Shown: in pieces, positions 61,901 to 64,000 of the stretch | Position numbering within the stretch: position 1 is the stretch's first letter | Layout of the letters: the number at the start of each line of letters is the position of its first letter | NCBI GenBank assembly: GCA_032622095.1 | Contig: CP136069.1 | Coordinates: forward strand, 204,770,690 to 204,834,689 | Length of the DNA: 64,000 nucleotides | Source: Siphonodentalium dalli | Lineage: Eukaryota; Mollusca; Scaphopoda; Gadilida; Siphonodentaliidae | Direction of reading: 5' to 3' | The notes under the pieces: model-generated | Seen by the model: only the letters and a program-made list of their open reading frames with translations | What the model was told of the DNA's origin: nothing | Databases searched by the model: none | Translations under genes and position numbers: made by a program

Positions 61901-64000
61901 GACAGTTCAGTGATGACCGACATTGTTCTTTATTTCTTAGGTTGGACAGTTCAGTGATGACCGACATTGTTCTTTATTTCTTAAGTCGGACAGTTCAGTG
62001 ATGACCGACATTGTTCTTTATTTCTTAGGTCAGACAGTTCAGTGATGACCGACATTGTTCTTTATTTCTTAGGTCAGACAGTTCAGTGATGACCGACATT
62101 GTTCTTTATTTCTTAGGTCAGACAGTTCAGTGATGACCGACATTGTTCTTTATTTCTTAGGTTGGACAGTTCAGTGATGACCGACATTGTTCTTTATTTC
62201 TTAGGTTGGACAGTTCAGTGATGACTGACATTGTTCTTTATTTCTTAGGTTGGACAGTTCAGTGATGACTGACATTGTTCTTTATTTCTTAGGTTGGACA
62301 GTTCAGTGATGACTGACATTGTTCTTTATTTCTTAGGTCAGACAGTTCAGTGATGACCGACATTGTTCTTTATTTCTTAGGTTGGACAGTTCAGTGATGA
62401 CCGACATTGTTCTTTATTTCTTAGGTTGGACAGTTCAGTGATGACTGACATTGTTCTTTATTTCTTAGGTCAGACAGTTCAGTGATGACCGACATTGTTC
62501 TTTATTTCTTAGGTTGGACAGTTCAGTGATGACCGACATTGTTCTTTATTTCTTAGGTTGGACAGTTCAGTGATGACTGACATTGTTCTTTATTTCTTAG
62601 GTTGGACAGTTCAGTGATGACTGACATTGTTCTTTATTTCTTAGGTTGGACAGTTCAGTGATGACTGACATTGTTCTTTATTTCTTAGGTTGGACAGTTC
62701 AGTGATGACTGACATTGTTCTTTATTTCTTAGGTCAGACAGTTCAGTGATGACCGACATTGTTCTTTATTTCTTAGGTTGGACAGTTCAGTGATGACCGA
62801 CATTGTTCTTTATTTCTTAGGTTGGACAGTTCAGTGATGACCGACATTGTTCTTTATTTCTTAGGTTGGACAGTTCAGTGATGACCGACATTGTTCTTTA
62901 TTTCTTAGGTTGGACAGTTCAGTGATGACTGACATTGTTCTTTATTTCTTAGGTCAGACAGTTCAGTGATGACCGACATTGTCTTTATTTCTTAGGTTGG
63001 ACAGTTCAGTGATGACTGACATTGTTCTTTATTTCTTAGGTTGGACAGTTCAGTGATGACTGACATTGTTCTTTATTTCTTAGGTTGGACAGTTCAGTGA
63101 TGACTGACATTGTTCTTTATTTCTTAGGTTGGACAGTTCAGTGATGACTGACATTGTTCTTTATTTCTTAGGTTGGACAGTTCAGTGATGACTGACATTG
63201 TTCTTTATTTCTTAGGTTGGACAGTTCAGTGATGACTGACATTGTTCTTTATTTCTTAGGTTGGACAGTTCAGTGATGACCGACATTGTACTTTATTTCT
63301 TAGGTTGGACAGTTCAGTGATGACCGACATTGTTCTTTATTTCTTAGGTTGGACAGTTCAGTGATGACTGACATTGTTCTTTATTTCTTAGGTCAGACAG
63401 TTCAGTGATGACCGACATTGTCTTTATTTCTTAGGTCGGACAGTTCAGTGATGACCGACATTGTTCTTTATTTCTTAGGGCGGACAGTTCAGTGATGACC
63501 AACATTGTGCTTTATTTCTTAGGTTGGACAGTTCAGTGATGACTGACATTGTACTTTATTTCTTAGGTTGGACAGTTCAGTGATGACCGACATTGTCTTT
63601 ATTTCTTAGGTCGGACAGTTCAGTGATGACCGACATTGTTCTTTATTTCTTAGGTTGGACAGTTCAGTGATGACCGACATTGTACTTTATTTCATAGGTT
63701 GGACAGTTCAGTGATGACCGACATTGTTCTTTATTTCTTAGGTTGGACAGTTCAGTGATGACCGACATTGTTCTTTATTTCTTAGGTTGGACAGTTCAGT
63801 GATGACCGACATTGTTCTTTATTTCTTAGGTTGGACAGTTCAGTGATGACCGACATTGTTCTTTATTTCTTAGGTTGGACAGTTCAGTGATGACTGACAT
63901 TGTTCTTTATTTCTTAGGTCAGACAGTTCAGTGATGACCGACATTGTCTTTATTTCTTAGGTCGGACAGTTCAGTGATGACCGACATTGTTCTTTATTTC
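10872..64000 (+). CDS. MSH6: DNA mismatch repair protein MSH6, 5' part of gene (exons 1-13 and start of 14)
   Basis: MSH6 pairs with MSH2 to form MutSalpha, which recognises base mismatches and small loops in the nucleus. Exons: 10872-11061, 21070-21238, 22472-22733, 25046-25151, 26442-26557, 33829-33978, 34751-34833, 37725-37812, 40249-40308, 44779-44853, 52070-52208, 58945-59087, 59978-60046. All introns are GT-AG and phases match at every junction (1,2,0,1,0,0,2,0,0,0,1,0,0). Joined they give 1650 nt (550 residues) without a stop. Domains in order: N-terminal PIP box, PWWP domain, charged linker, mismatch-binding domain I with MGKFYELF, and start of the connector domain. The lever, clamp and ATPase domains lie beyond the window. 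The gene exceeds 53 kb because of intronic transposons and splice-junction repeats. Orthology to MSH6 rather than MSH3 rests on the PWWP domain, the SxxFF-type start and the WW..K..FD context. Confidence 0.96.
11580..11835. repeat. Dense GCAAATTTGCTGC inverted/direct repeat cluster
   Basis: The words GCAAATTTGC, TTTGCTGCAAA and CATGCAAATTAGG occur many times in both orientations and form foldable arms (11650-11700 against 11740-11800). The same words recur at about 15240-15410. It is non-coding; the short frames here are artefacts. Confidence 0.7.
11879..12550. mobile_element. Small hAT-like element (672 bp)
   Basis: Ends CAGGGTTTCCGCTA ... TAGCGGAAACCCTG are perfect 14-bp inverted repeats. 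They are flanked by the direct repeat ACTCACT (11872-11878 and 12551-12557), a 7-bp match with an eighth base differing. Similar subterminal GGGGCCG..GTCAAGGGGA blocks lie on both sides. It has no ORF and is nested within the 8.3-kb element. Confidence 0.8.
12560..15235. other. Non-coding intron DNA within the large insertion
   Basis: No exon or complete element was recognised. A ~36-bp unit (AAAATCTGGCTACA..TGTGATCA) repeats about three times at 13490-13570. Confidence 0.45.
15236..15420. repeat. Second GCAGCAAAC/TTTGCTGC repeat cluster
   Basis: It shares words with the 11.6-kb cluster (CTGCAAAGTTGCAGCAAAC, TTTGCTGCAAACATGCCGC) in the opposite sense, so the pair may be inverted ends of one older element spanning about 11.6-15.4 kb. 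Confidence 0.5.
16305..18705. mobile_element. TACCCCC-type repeat element with ~155-bp tandem core
   Basis: It starts with ATACCCCCCGCAACGAAGTT and its hairpin partner AGGGGGGTAT, and ends near a G-run, then TCCCATTGGGACAGTCACAC. The core has tandem units built from AGCTCGTTAGCGCGATAACT, GAAATTTGG and GTTATGGCCCTTAA. A related shorter copy is at 34905-35700 and a fragment at 25165-25350. It is non-coding and interrupted at 17286 by a TTAA MITE. Confidence 0.7.
17286..18021. mobile_element. piggyBac-like TTAA element (736 bp) nested in the repeat
   Basis: TTAA + CCCTTTGAACCCGAGAG at the left and CAGGGTTTAAAGGG + TTAA at the right. The host repeat sequence ATGGCCCTTAATTAGTCA is restored when the element and one TTAA are removed. 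No transposase frame is seen. Confidence 0.75.
18706..21069. other. Remainder of MSH6 intron 1, no exon seen
   Basis: It contains an A-run then T-run at 19365-19400, a C-run at about 19688-19701, and the right end of the hAT-like element at 19637. The words CCGAACACAAG occur in both orientations at 20140-20320, suggesting a small degenerate TIR element. Confidence 0.5.
21070..21238 (+). CDS. MSH6: MSH6 exon 2: PWWP domain
   Basis: After TTAACAG comes [18 protein letters not shown], a textbook PWWP motif, then [18 protein letters not shown]. In animal MSH6 the PWWP domain binds histone H3K36me3 and brings MutSalpha to chromatin. The aromatic cage residues W, W and F are present. It enters in phase 1 and leaves in phase 2 at a strong GTAAGT donor, which is then repeated seven times downstream. 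Confidence 0.95.
21213..21560 (+). repeat. Splice-donor array of exon 2 (7 copies, 50/47 bp)
   Basis: The last ~26 nt of exon 2 (AAGGTCCTGGGTGAAAACAAA) plus the donor and ~24 nt of intron (GTAAGTGTCTAATGTAATCC) repeat head to tail. Copies of the GTCCTGGG word start at 21221, 21271, 21321, 21371, 21421, 21468 and 21515. Only the first copy is joined to the complete exon. Each copy keeps a perfect GTAAGT. The unit is not a multiple of three. Confidence 0.95.
21563..21918. mobile_element. MITE family A variant, 356 bp
   Basis: Ends TGCCTCAAAATATGGTGCTG and GCGCCATATTTTGAGGCA are inverted repeats. Inside are arms with GAATGAGGTTCCCAGAAGGTGAATTTGGTGAC and its relatives. It lies directly beside the exon-2 donor array. 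Related copies are near 40350-41160 and 44328-44735. Confidence 0.75.
22472..22733 (+). CDS. MSH6: MSH6 exon 3: post-PWWP linker
   Basis: After TTTCTATTTAG the frame reads [20 protein letters not shown], then a helix-like stretch ([20 protein letters not shown]) and an acidic run ([15 protein letters not shown]) ending NSSPNPS. This fits the part of MSH6 just after PWWP. It enters in phase 2 and ends in phase 0 at TCG/GTAGTG. The donor is weak, and if it is missed the frame stops after two codons (GTA GTG TAG). The junction is repeated ten times downstream. Confidence 0.9.
22703..23262 (+). repeat. Splice-donor array of exon 3 (10 copies, 56 bp)
   Basis: Ten head-to-tail copies start at 22703 and every 56 bp to 23207. 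Each holds the last ~31 nt of exon 3 (AGAGAATCACAATTCATCAC..), the donor GTAGTG and 24 nt of AT-rich intron. Copies are nearly identical, differing mainly at ATTATATT/ATTTTATT. The last copy reads TCGTTAGTG at the donor. Confidence 0.97.
23516..23600. mobile_element. 85-bp near-perfect hairpin
   Basis: Arms of about 36 bp begin ACACAGAACGATACGATGTG and pair with CACATCGTGTCGTTCTGTGT, around a GGCACTTGTGCC centre. It is a MITE-like hairpin with no coding capacity. Confidence 0.75.
23615..23825. mobile_element. Imperfect inverted-repeat element
   Basis: ACGTTACGGGATGCTAGTGG at the left pairs with the complement of ATTAAGTGTCCCGTAACTTA at the right, and CACTGACATAATAAA occurs at 23620 and 23739. 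It looks like a small palindromic element or two tandem ones. Confidence 0.5.
23845..24065. mobile_element. Family A MITE followed by a degenerate hairpin-family copy
   Basis: GCAGAAAGAGGTCTCCAAAG..AATTTAGTGACGCTA and its inverted partner lie at 23855-23940. It is followed by CCAATGCATTCTCTTATATA and a decayed return arm (AGAATGCTTTGGCC). Confidence 0.6.
24330..24690 (+). repeat. Dispersed repeat, copy 1 (second copy at 51005-51375)
   Basis: About 360 bp, sharing long matches such as ATCAAAGCGATCACACCGCA and GTCAGGTCAAGGACGCCCAC with the copy at 51005, same orientation. Frames in it are short; it is a non-coding repeat in two MSH6 introns. Confidence 0.8.
25046..25151 (+). CDS. MSH6: MSH6 exon 4: basic linker with likely nuclear signal
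   Basis: After TTTGTTTTCAG the frame reads [20 protein letters not shown] then [15 protein letters not shown]. The KKGNKRRR cluster looks like a nuclear localisation signal, as in the linker of known MSH6. Phase 0 in, phase 1 out. The donor G/GTTCGT is weak, and a TACCCCC-type repeat fragment begins about 12 bp past it. This junction is not duplicated. Confidence 0.88.
25165..25560. mobile_element. Truncated TACCCCC-type fragment joined to an AGCTCAA-type fragment
   Basis: It begins TTCCCCCCTCGTAATGGGTT and reaches the CTTGGCACAGATATTTAGTA block of the family at 34905. At 25348 it changes to TAGCTCAAGTTTGAGCTATT, the start of the family at 57380. Confidence 0.6.
25640..25725 (+). repeat. ~37-bp tandem repeat, 3 copies
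   Basis: The unit AATACATAGAAATCATGTCT + GCAACATTAA occurs three times, the last one shortened. Confidence 0.75.
26100..26285. mobile_element. Family A palindromic MITE
   Basis: The ends GCAAATAGTGTCAGTCATTT and AGACACACTATTTGC are inverted. The arms carry GAATGAGGTCCCCAGAATGT and its complement. Confidence 0.75.
26442..26557 (+). CDS. MSH6: MSH6 exon 5: acidic linker
   Basis: After TTCTTCCACAG the frame completes Glu and reads [20 protein letters not shown] then [18 protein letters not shown]. This matches the acidic SSDEISSGV...SPVK part of MSH6. Phase 1 in, phase 0 out at a strong AAG/GTAAGG donor, which is the seed of an 18-copy array. Confidence 0.93.
26488..27960 (+). repeat. Splice-donor array of exon 5 (18 copies, ~82 bp)
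   Basis: Eighteen copies hold the last ~69 nt of exon 5 (from AGCAGTGG.GTCGATGA to ATTAAAAAG) plus GTAAGGAAGTGT. Donor GTs are at 26558, 26640, 26722, 26804, 26886, 26971, 27056, 27141, 27223, 27296, 27381, 27466, 27551, 27616, 27697, 27778, 27860 and 27943. Unit length varies (65-85 bp) by GAAGAC/GATGAT changes and internal deletions. Nearly every copy keeps GTAAGG; the last reads GTAAAA. The repeated SGSD..SSS peptides on the minus strand are artefacts. Confidence 0.97.
30285..31005. repeat. Degenerate repeats inside the long-TIR element
   Basis: Blocks with GCATTTATATTG, CAC(G/T)GCC or CCACTGCC, CAACAGAGTCC..CATGGCTCTT and CTTCTATT recur at about 30290, 30440, 30600-30620, 30810 and 30960. 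Confidence 0.6.
31439..32480. repeat. GC-rich repeats and stem-loop inside the long-TIR element
   Basis: A stem-loop CTTACCTGC...GCAGGTAAG sits at about 31456-31486. The block CAGACCGTGG.AGGCAG..GAGATTCGGGCAACCA occurs at 31570 and 32348, with a partial third copy at about 31060-31130 (GAGGAAGACTC..CAGCCAACCA). Base composition is higher in GC than the surroundings. Frames here are open in several directions but match no family known to me. Confidence 0.5.
33682..33828 (+). pseudogene. Broken duplicate of MSH6 exon 6 (pseudo-exon)
   Basis: This 147-bp block is a diverged copy of the start of the real exon 6 with its acceptor. It begins VSIKRKKPG like the exon, then hits TAG after NG, and decays after about 85 nt before the TATATA..TTTGTAG acceptor of the true exon. 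It is an acceptor-spanning tandem duplication. Confidence 0.85.
33829..33978 (+). CDS. MSH6: MSH6 exon 6: basic/serine linker
   Basis: After TTTTGTAG, exactly 50 codons, phase 0 to 0, beginning [20 protein letters not shown] and ending [14 protein letters not shown] before GTATGT. It corresponds to the VKxxRKR...TKxxLxxFxA linker of MSH6. KRKK and VRR may add to nuclear import. Confidence 0.92.
34218..34487 (-). mobile_element. tRNA-derived SINE with 15-bp target duplication
   Basis: Read on the minus strand it starts GGGGCGTCCATGGCTCAGTC, with a pol III A box (TGGCTCAGTCAGT, 34477-34465) and B box (GGTTCAAATTC, 34417-34407). It ends in AATCAATAAGTCAATCAATC. The flanks are the direct repeat TTTCACAGGGTTGAT at 34203-34217 and 34488-34502. 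This is a clean retroposed SINE in MSH6 intron 6. Confidence 0.88.
34590..34780 (+). repeat. Splice-acceptor duplication of exon 7 (3 copies, 55-59 bp)
   Basis: Three acceptors (CATTAG) end at 34636, 34695 and 34750, followed by GTCGAAAGCACTCCAGCTTC, GTTGATATATATTG and the true GTTGAAAGCACCCCAGCTTC. Only the last joins the full exon. The first copy is followed by TAAATTG, which stops the frame. Confidence 0.9.
34751..34833 (+). CDS. MSH6: MSH6 exon 7: entry to mismatch-binding region
   Basis: After TATCATTAG the frame reads [20 protein letters not shown] then FLHPENI; the codon split with exon 8 gives Lys. Phase 0 in, phase 2 out at AA/GTGAGT. It corresponds to the W..ETLEWLK region before domain I. 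Confidence 0.92.
34905..35700. mobile_element. TACCCCC-type repeat element, shorter copy
   Basis: It starts with a C-run and TAACGAAGTTAGGGGGGTAT, followed by GTCCGTCC runs, then three or four units with AACTTGGCACAGA.AT, CATGGGAACCTGTGCACCTG and TCCTACATTTTT. It ends with ACACGGGGGGTATCC and TCCCATTGGGACAGTCACAC. Homologous to 16305-18705. Confidence 0.75.
35860..36834. mobile_element. hAT-like element (975 bp) with 8-bp duplication, hosting a TTAA MITE
   Basis: The ends AGGGACCTGCGA ... TCGCAGGTCCCT are perfect 12-bp inverted repeats (two extra bases TT at the left). Flanks are ATGTGATA at 35852-35859 and 36835-36842. It has no transposase frame. The piggyBac-like MITE at 36152-36400 sits inside it. 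Confidence 0.8.
36152..36400. mobile_element. piggyBac-like MITE (249 bp) flanked by TTAA
   Basis: TTAA + CCCTTTGAGTGCCAGG ... CCTGGCACTCAAAGGG + TTAA, perfect 16-bp ends. The interior has GGCCGATCTCATCGGCC and the long hairpin CCAATGCATTCTCTTATATA..GGCGACC / complement. It is the best preserved copy of the family also seen at 7870. Confidence 0.92.
36967..37584. mobile_element. Composite family A element
   Basis: Ends TAATATGGTGTCTATCATTT and AAATGACAGACACCATATTT are inverted. Three GAATGAGGTCCCCAGAGGGT-type hairpins lie at 36990-37055, 37245-37345 and 37470-37560. Confidence 0.7.
37725..37812 (+). CDS. MSH6: MSH6 exon 8: start of mismatch-binding domain I
   Basis: After TTAATTTCAG the frame reads (K)[20 protein letters not shown] then SDHMTKCTP, matching the RRRP.HPDFD..TLYVP...CTP block of MSH6. 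Phase 2 in, phase 0 out at CCT/GTATGT. A frameshifted copy of its end follows at 38025. Confidence 0.95.
38025..38324 (+). pseudogene. Broken tandem duplicate of exon 8 end plus intron (~268-bp unit)
   Basis: 37757-38024 is repeated from 38025. The copy reads GATTACGATCCGAAAACTATCG where the exon has ..TTCGAAAACTCTG, so it carries a one-base insertion and loses the frame. Its donor-like GTACGT follows ACACCT. The repeated unit also includes intron sequence ending TAACTATATAACTCCTG, which reappears in every unit of the exon-9 array. Confidence 0.88.
38329..40260 (+). repeat. Splice-acceptor array of exon 9 (15 copies, 71 bp)
   Basis: Acceptor Gs are at 38348, 38419, then 39396 and every 71 bp to 40248. 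Each unit has 43 nt of intron (..CTCTTCTTGATTGCAG) and the first 28 nt of exon 9 (GCAATGCGACAATGGTGGGA..). The last 13 units look identical; the first reads GTAATG. A TA-flanked transposon splits unit 2 at 38445-39348. Only the final unit runs into the full exon. Confidence 0.97.
38445..39348. mobile_element. 904-bp TIR transposon inserted at TA inside the array
   Basis: Ends CTCTCTCCTGCC ... GGCAGGGGAGAG (11 of 12 bases) are flanked by TA. Removing it and one TA restores the 71-bp unit exactly. Near the left end is a 26-bp perfect palindrome (AATAAACGTGAC/GTCACGTTTATT, 38457-38482). CACCATCACTATTATT repeats lie near the right end. No transposase frame; a Tc1/mariner-type TA target is likely. 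Confidence 0.88.
40249..40308 (+). CDS. MSH6: MSH6 exon 9: domain I
   Basis: Twenty codons, phase 0 to 0: [20 protein letters not shown], then GTAATA. It matches the MRKWWQIKSQNFD block of MSH6 just before the mismatch-reading loop. The acceptor is the last of fifteen tandem copies. Confidence 0.95.
40345..41465. mobile_element. Cluster of family A arms and recurrent long hairpins
   Basis: Family A arms lie at 40370-40440, 40600-40690 and 41390-41460. Three copies of the hairpin CCAATGCATTCTCTTATATA/complement lie at 40702-40772, 40992-41060 and 41302-41357. They are joined by CAGACAAACATGAGCAGACG and its complement, which suggests one composite palindrome of about 1.1 kb. Confidence 0.65.
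42305..42475. mobile_element. Palindromic MITE, ~170 bp
   Basis: GTAATCAATTGGTTCCGAGA..ATTACGTTATATAATTCA pairs with TGAATTATTTAACGTAATTC..TCGGAACTAATTGATTAC. An inner arm pair (GGTAAGAAA/TTTCTTACC) supports a long hairpin. Confidence 0.75.
42770..44190 (+). repeat. Diverged tandem duplication in intron 9
   Basis: 42775-43420 (GGGAGGCC.TGGATTCAC, ACACAAGAAATATTT, TTTAATTTAATCAATATTT, GAAATGAAAACGAAATTGTT) recurs at 43415-44180, with the second copy split by about 400 bp at 43507-43905. Confidence 0.65.
42999..43253. mobile_element. Family A palindromic MITE, best copy
   Basis: Outer ends CCTTGAAATAGTGTGTCTGT / complement are perfect over more than 30 bp. Inside are two nested hairpins of GCAGAATGAGGTCCCCAGAG + GGTGAATTT(A/G)GTGATGCTA. 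It lies inside the left copy of the tandem duplication, so it arrived after that. Confidence 0.88.
44328..44735. mobile_element. Family A variant (~408 bp) just upstream of exon 10
   Basis: Ends CTTGAGAATATTGTCCTGGA and CAGCACCAATTTTTGAGG are related inverted ends, like 21563-21918. It ends only about 45 bp before the exon-10 acceptor. Confidence 0.65.
44779..44853 (+). CDS. MSH6: MSH6 exon 10: mismatch-reading FYE motif
   Basis: Twenty-five codons, phase 0 to 0: [20 protein letters not shown] then LLYMK, before GTGAGT. The Phe-X-Glu in GKFYE is the motif that stacks on and hydrogen-bonds the mismatched base in MutS and MSH6. Both key residues are intact, so the protein should be competent. 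Confidence 0.97.
46899..46932. repeat. Long poly-C tract (~31 nt)
   Basis: An uninterrupted C-run in the foldback spacer. Shorter C- or G-runs are at about 9796, 18646, 19688, 22050, 32631 and 34911. Confidence 0.9.
47110..47757 (-). pseudogene. Retrotransposon gag-like remnant in foldback spacer
   Basis: The minus strand reads [11 protein letters not shown] followed at once by [18 protein letters not shown], then a hydrophilic tail. This resembles the gag C-terminal part of Ty3/gypsy-like elements, with the residues that usually lie between these two blocks missing. The frame ends at 47518 and a second frame (47537-47193) continues with Asn/Arg-rich sequence, so it is broken. No protease, RT or LTRs were found. 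Confidence 0.5.
50199..51490. mobile_element. ~1.29-kb TIR element with TA flanks
   Basis: TA + CCGTAACGGTCGGTGGATAA at the left and TTATCCACCGGCGGGTACGG + TA at the right are inverted ends; GTCGCAT/ATGCGAC follow inside. The dispersed repeat at 51005-51375 lies within. No transposase was recognised. Confidence 0.65.
51005..51375 (+). repeat. Dispersed repeat, copy 2
   Basis: Homologous to 24330-24690 in the same orientation (see GTTGAATTCTCAGATACTAA and CATTTTGTCCCGTT). Here it is inside the TIR element at 50199-51490, which suggests copy 1 is a remnant of the same element. Confidence 0.8.
51700..51880. repeat. ~54-bp tandem repeat, 3 copies
   Basis: The unit GCATTGTGTCGCTTACATGG + TTTTAGTTCATTAAATTAAATTA is repeated; the first copy is diverged. 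Confidence 0.8.
52070..52208 (+). CDS. MSH6: MSH6 exon 11: domain I core
   Basis: After TTTTTCATTCAG the frame reads [20 protein letters not shown] then [20 protein letters not shown] and [26 protein letters not shown] and the MVAERC end are hallmark MSH6 residues. Phase 0 in, phase 1 out at A/GTAAGT. This junction is not duplicated. Confidence 0.97.
52546..53230. mobile_element. Nested TTAA element carrying hairpins and a LINE tail
   Basis: TTAA + CCCTTTACCCAACAGAAGGG ... CCCTTCTGTTGGGTAAAGGG + TTAA, perfect 20-bp ends. Another TTAA + CCCTTTACCCAAC end lies inside at 52614. The recurrent hairpin CCAATGCATTCTCTTATATA occurs at 52575, 52757-52823 and split around 52908/53182. A LINE 3' tail has landed inside one such hairpin. 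Confidence 0.85.
52938..53180 (+). mobile_element. 5'-truncated non-LTR retrotransposon 3' end
   Basis: The frame [24 protein letters not shown] ends in TAA at 53033 and is the usual C-terminus of a non-LTR RT protein. Its 3' UTR ends GGCGCTATACAAATAC and an (ATT)n tail. It splits the arm of a hairpin repeat (ATATATGCGAGGCGACCTAT / ATATATAAGAGAATGCATTG). Confidence 0.8.
53231..53495. mobile_element. Family A MITE copies
   Basis: Arms with ATTCACCCTCTGGGGACCTC at 53285 and TTTGCAGAATGAAGTCCTCA at 53402 with inverted partners. The last one is cut by the next repeat at about 53493. Confidence 0.65.
53493..54330. repeat. TATACCCCC-headed repeat with ~185-bp tandem units
   Basis: The start TATACCCCCTTTT/AAAAAGGGGGGGTATA is a hairpin. 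Four units follow with ATCTCAATGAAATTTGGTAT, GTTCACTACTATGAGGACAT and TTATTCATCTTTGTTTATCT. A related fragment lies at 60120-60330. Confidence 0.75.
54545..54680. mobile_element. Family A palindromic MITE
   Basis: GCAGAATGAGGTCCCCAGAG + GGTGAATTTAATGATACTA pairs with its complement ending CCTCATTTTGCAAATGGCAG. Confidence 0.75.
54890..56412 (+). pseudogene. Degenerate non-LTR retrotransposon, RT and C-terminal zinc motif
   Basis: The plus strand reads [36 protein letters not shown] and the catalytic [12 protein letters not shown] (about 54905-55240). Then come [13 protein letters not shown] and [20 protein letters not shown] (about 55405-55610), and a 169-codon frame (55903-56412) with [19 protein letters not shown], a Cys/His motif common at the end of some non-LTR pol proteins. 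Stops (TGA ~55006, TAG ~55098, TAA ~55354, 55453) and frameshifts show it is dead. The 5' part with endonuclease is absent. Confidence 0.85.
56840..56955. repeat. ~42-bp tandem repeat, 3 copies
   Basis: The unit GTAAATTATAATGAGGTTT..AGAGACTTACATTCA is repeated at about 56853, 56894 and 56926. Confidence 0.8.
56981..57111. mobile_element. 130-bp near-perfect hairpin MITE
   Basis: GAAATACGCCGATATAGTGC + ATAGTG.GGTTGTGTAGTTCA pairs with its complement around CTCCGCTTCGCGTCG. Arms are about 57 bp with few mismatches. Confidence 0.85.
57380..58600. repeat. AGCTCAA-headed repeat with ~165-bp tandem units (about 7)
   Basis: The head AGCTCAACTTTACTTAGTAA/GTTTGAGCT is a hairpin. Units carry GACATGTAGATGGGAACGAG, ACATGGCCGCCAGCAGCCAT and ATCATGAAATTTGTC. 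The TTGGATTTTACTC frames are not genes. A fragment lies at 25348. Confidence 0.8.
58945..59087 (+). CDS. MSH6: MSH6 exon 12: end of domain I
   Basis: After ATTCTACAG, completing Met, the frame reads [20 protein letters not shown] then [20 protein letters not shown] and [20 protein letters not shown] is the conserved MutS/MSH6 VxREV..I.T.GT strand. Phase 1 in, phase 0 out at AAG/GTGAGT. Confidence 0.97.
59071..59186 (+). repeat. Splice-donor duplication of exon 12 (2 copies, 58 bp)
   Basis: TGGCTCTCTGTGAAAAG + GTGAGTATTAG and 30 more intron bases occur at 59071 and again at 59129, essentially identical. It holds 17 nt of exon and 41 nt of intron. Confidence 0.95.
59190..59975. other. Intron 12, no further exon seen
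   Basis: No element with clear ends. The frame at 59583-59855 has scattered Cys/His but no flanking splice sites consistent with MSH6 and no recognised family; it is taken as non-coding. Confidence 0.5.
59978..60046 (+). CDS. MSH6: MSH6 exon 13: start of connector domain
   Basis: After CATAATTTCAG, 23 codons, phase 0 to 0: [20 protein letters not shown] then KFY, before GTAAGT. YGVCF.DTS.GKF is the conserved start of MutS domain II in MSH6. Confidence 0.97.
60042..60111 (+). repeat. Splice-donor duplication of exon 13 (2 copies, 35 bp)
   Basis: TCTATGTAAGTATAACCATC + ATTCATGTTA.G recurs from 60077 as TCTATGTAAAGTATAACCCT. It carries only about 5 nt of exon plus the donor; the second donor has an inserted A. 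Confidence 0.85.
60333..60766. mobile_element. TTAA-flanked MITE, family B, copy 2
   Basis: TTAA + TGGTACTCAATCCG and CGGATTGAGTACCT + TTAA. It shares TTGATTCAAGTCGAGGAACC and ATGTTGTTGTTGGAATCTGA with copy 1 at 10083-10559, but the middle differs. Confidence 0.85.
60968..64000 (+). repeat. Splice-acceptor array of MSH6 exon 14 (about 69 copies, 44 bp, runs off window)
   Basis: From 60980 a 44-bp unit repeats to the window edge: GT(T/C)GGACAGTTCAGTGATGAC + (C/T)GACATTGTTC + TTTATTTCTTAG. The first part encodes [10 protein letters not shown], the next residues of MSH6 after exon 13 in the right phase, and the end is an acceptor. So each unit is the exon-14 start plus its splice acceptor. Variants at GTTGG/GTCGG/GTCAG, CCGAC/CTGAC and length (43 bp, one 36 bp) mark subfamilies. 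Read through, the 44-bp unit shifts frame and meets TGA within three copies, so it is not a coding repeat. The copy joined to the full exon lies beyond 64000. Confidence 0.96.

Noticed and set aside
60968-64000. CRISPR array or coding minisatellite
   Set aside because: The repeats have no spacers, and the 44-bp unit meets a stop within three copies in a fixed frame. The unit is explained as exon-14 start plus acceptor.

Overview
This is a eukaryotic, intron-rich, AT-rich window packed with transposable elements. The repeat style (many short palindromic elements, TTAA- and 8-bp-duplication elements, a tRNA-derived SINE, and several PHD/endonuclease/RT retrotransposon relics) suggests a lophotrochozoan, most likely a bivalve mollusc. 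That is an inference from style, not from a diagnostic gene.

Two host genes are visible. At 49-1861 on the minus strand is one large exon of a C2H2 zinc-finger gene whose flanking exons lie outside it. From 10872 to beyond 64000 on the plus strand runs MSH6, the mismatch-recognition subunit of MutSalpha. Thirteen MSH6 exons can be read with fully consistent intron phases (about 550 residues: PIP box, PWWP domain, acidic linker, mismatch-binding domain with FYE, start of the connector domain). Exon 14 is entered at the right edge but never completed here.

The most striking feature is that splice junctions carry tandem repeats. At exons 2, 3, 5, 6, 7, 8, 9, 12, 13 and 14 of MSH6, the exon edge plus its donor or acceptor has been copied in tandem. 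Copy numbers run from 2 to about 69 and units from 35 to 268 bp. The zinc-finger exon shows the same at both its ends. Each array keeps one intact copy joined to the full exon, and the extra copies sit in the intron.

Layout: 0-2 kb zinc-finger exon and junction repeats; 2-10.6 kb intergenic or intronic DNA with two degenerate non-LTR elements and MITEs; 10.9 kb MSH6 exon 1; 11.3-19.6 kb an 8.3-kb hAT-like insertion with nested elements; 21-28 kb exons 2-5; 28.1-33.3 kb a long-TIR element of unknown type; 33.7-40.3 kb exons 6-9; 44.8 kb exon 10; 44.9-50.0 kb a foldback-like element with 1.7-kb inverted arms; 52.1 kb exon 11; 54.9-56.4 kb a third non-LTR relic; 58.9-60.0 kb exons 12-13; 61.0-64.0 kb the exon-14 acceptor array. 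No tRNA, rRNA or CRISPR was found.
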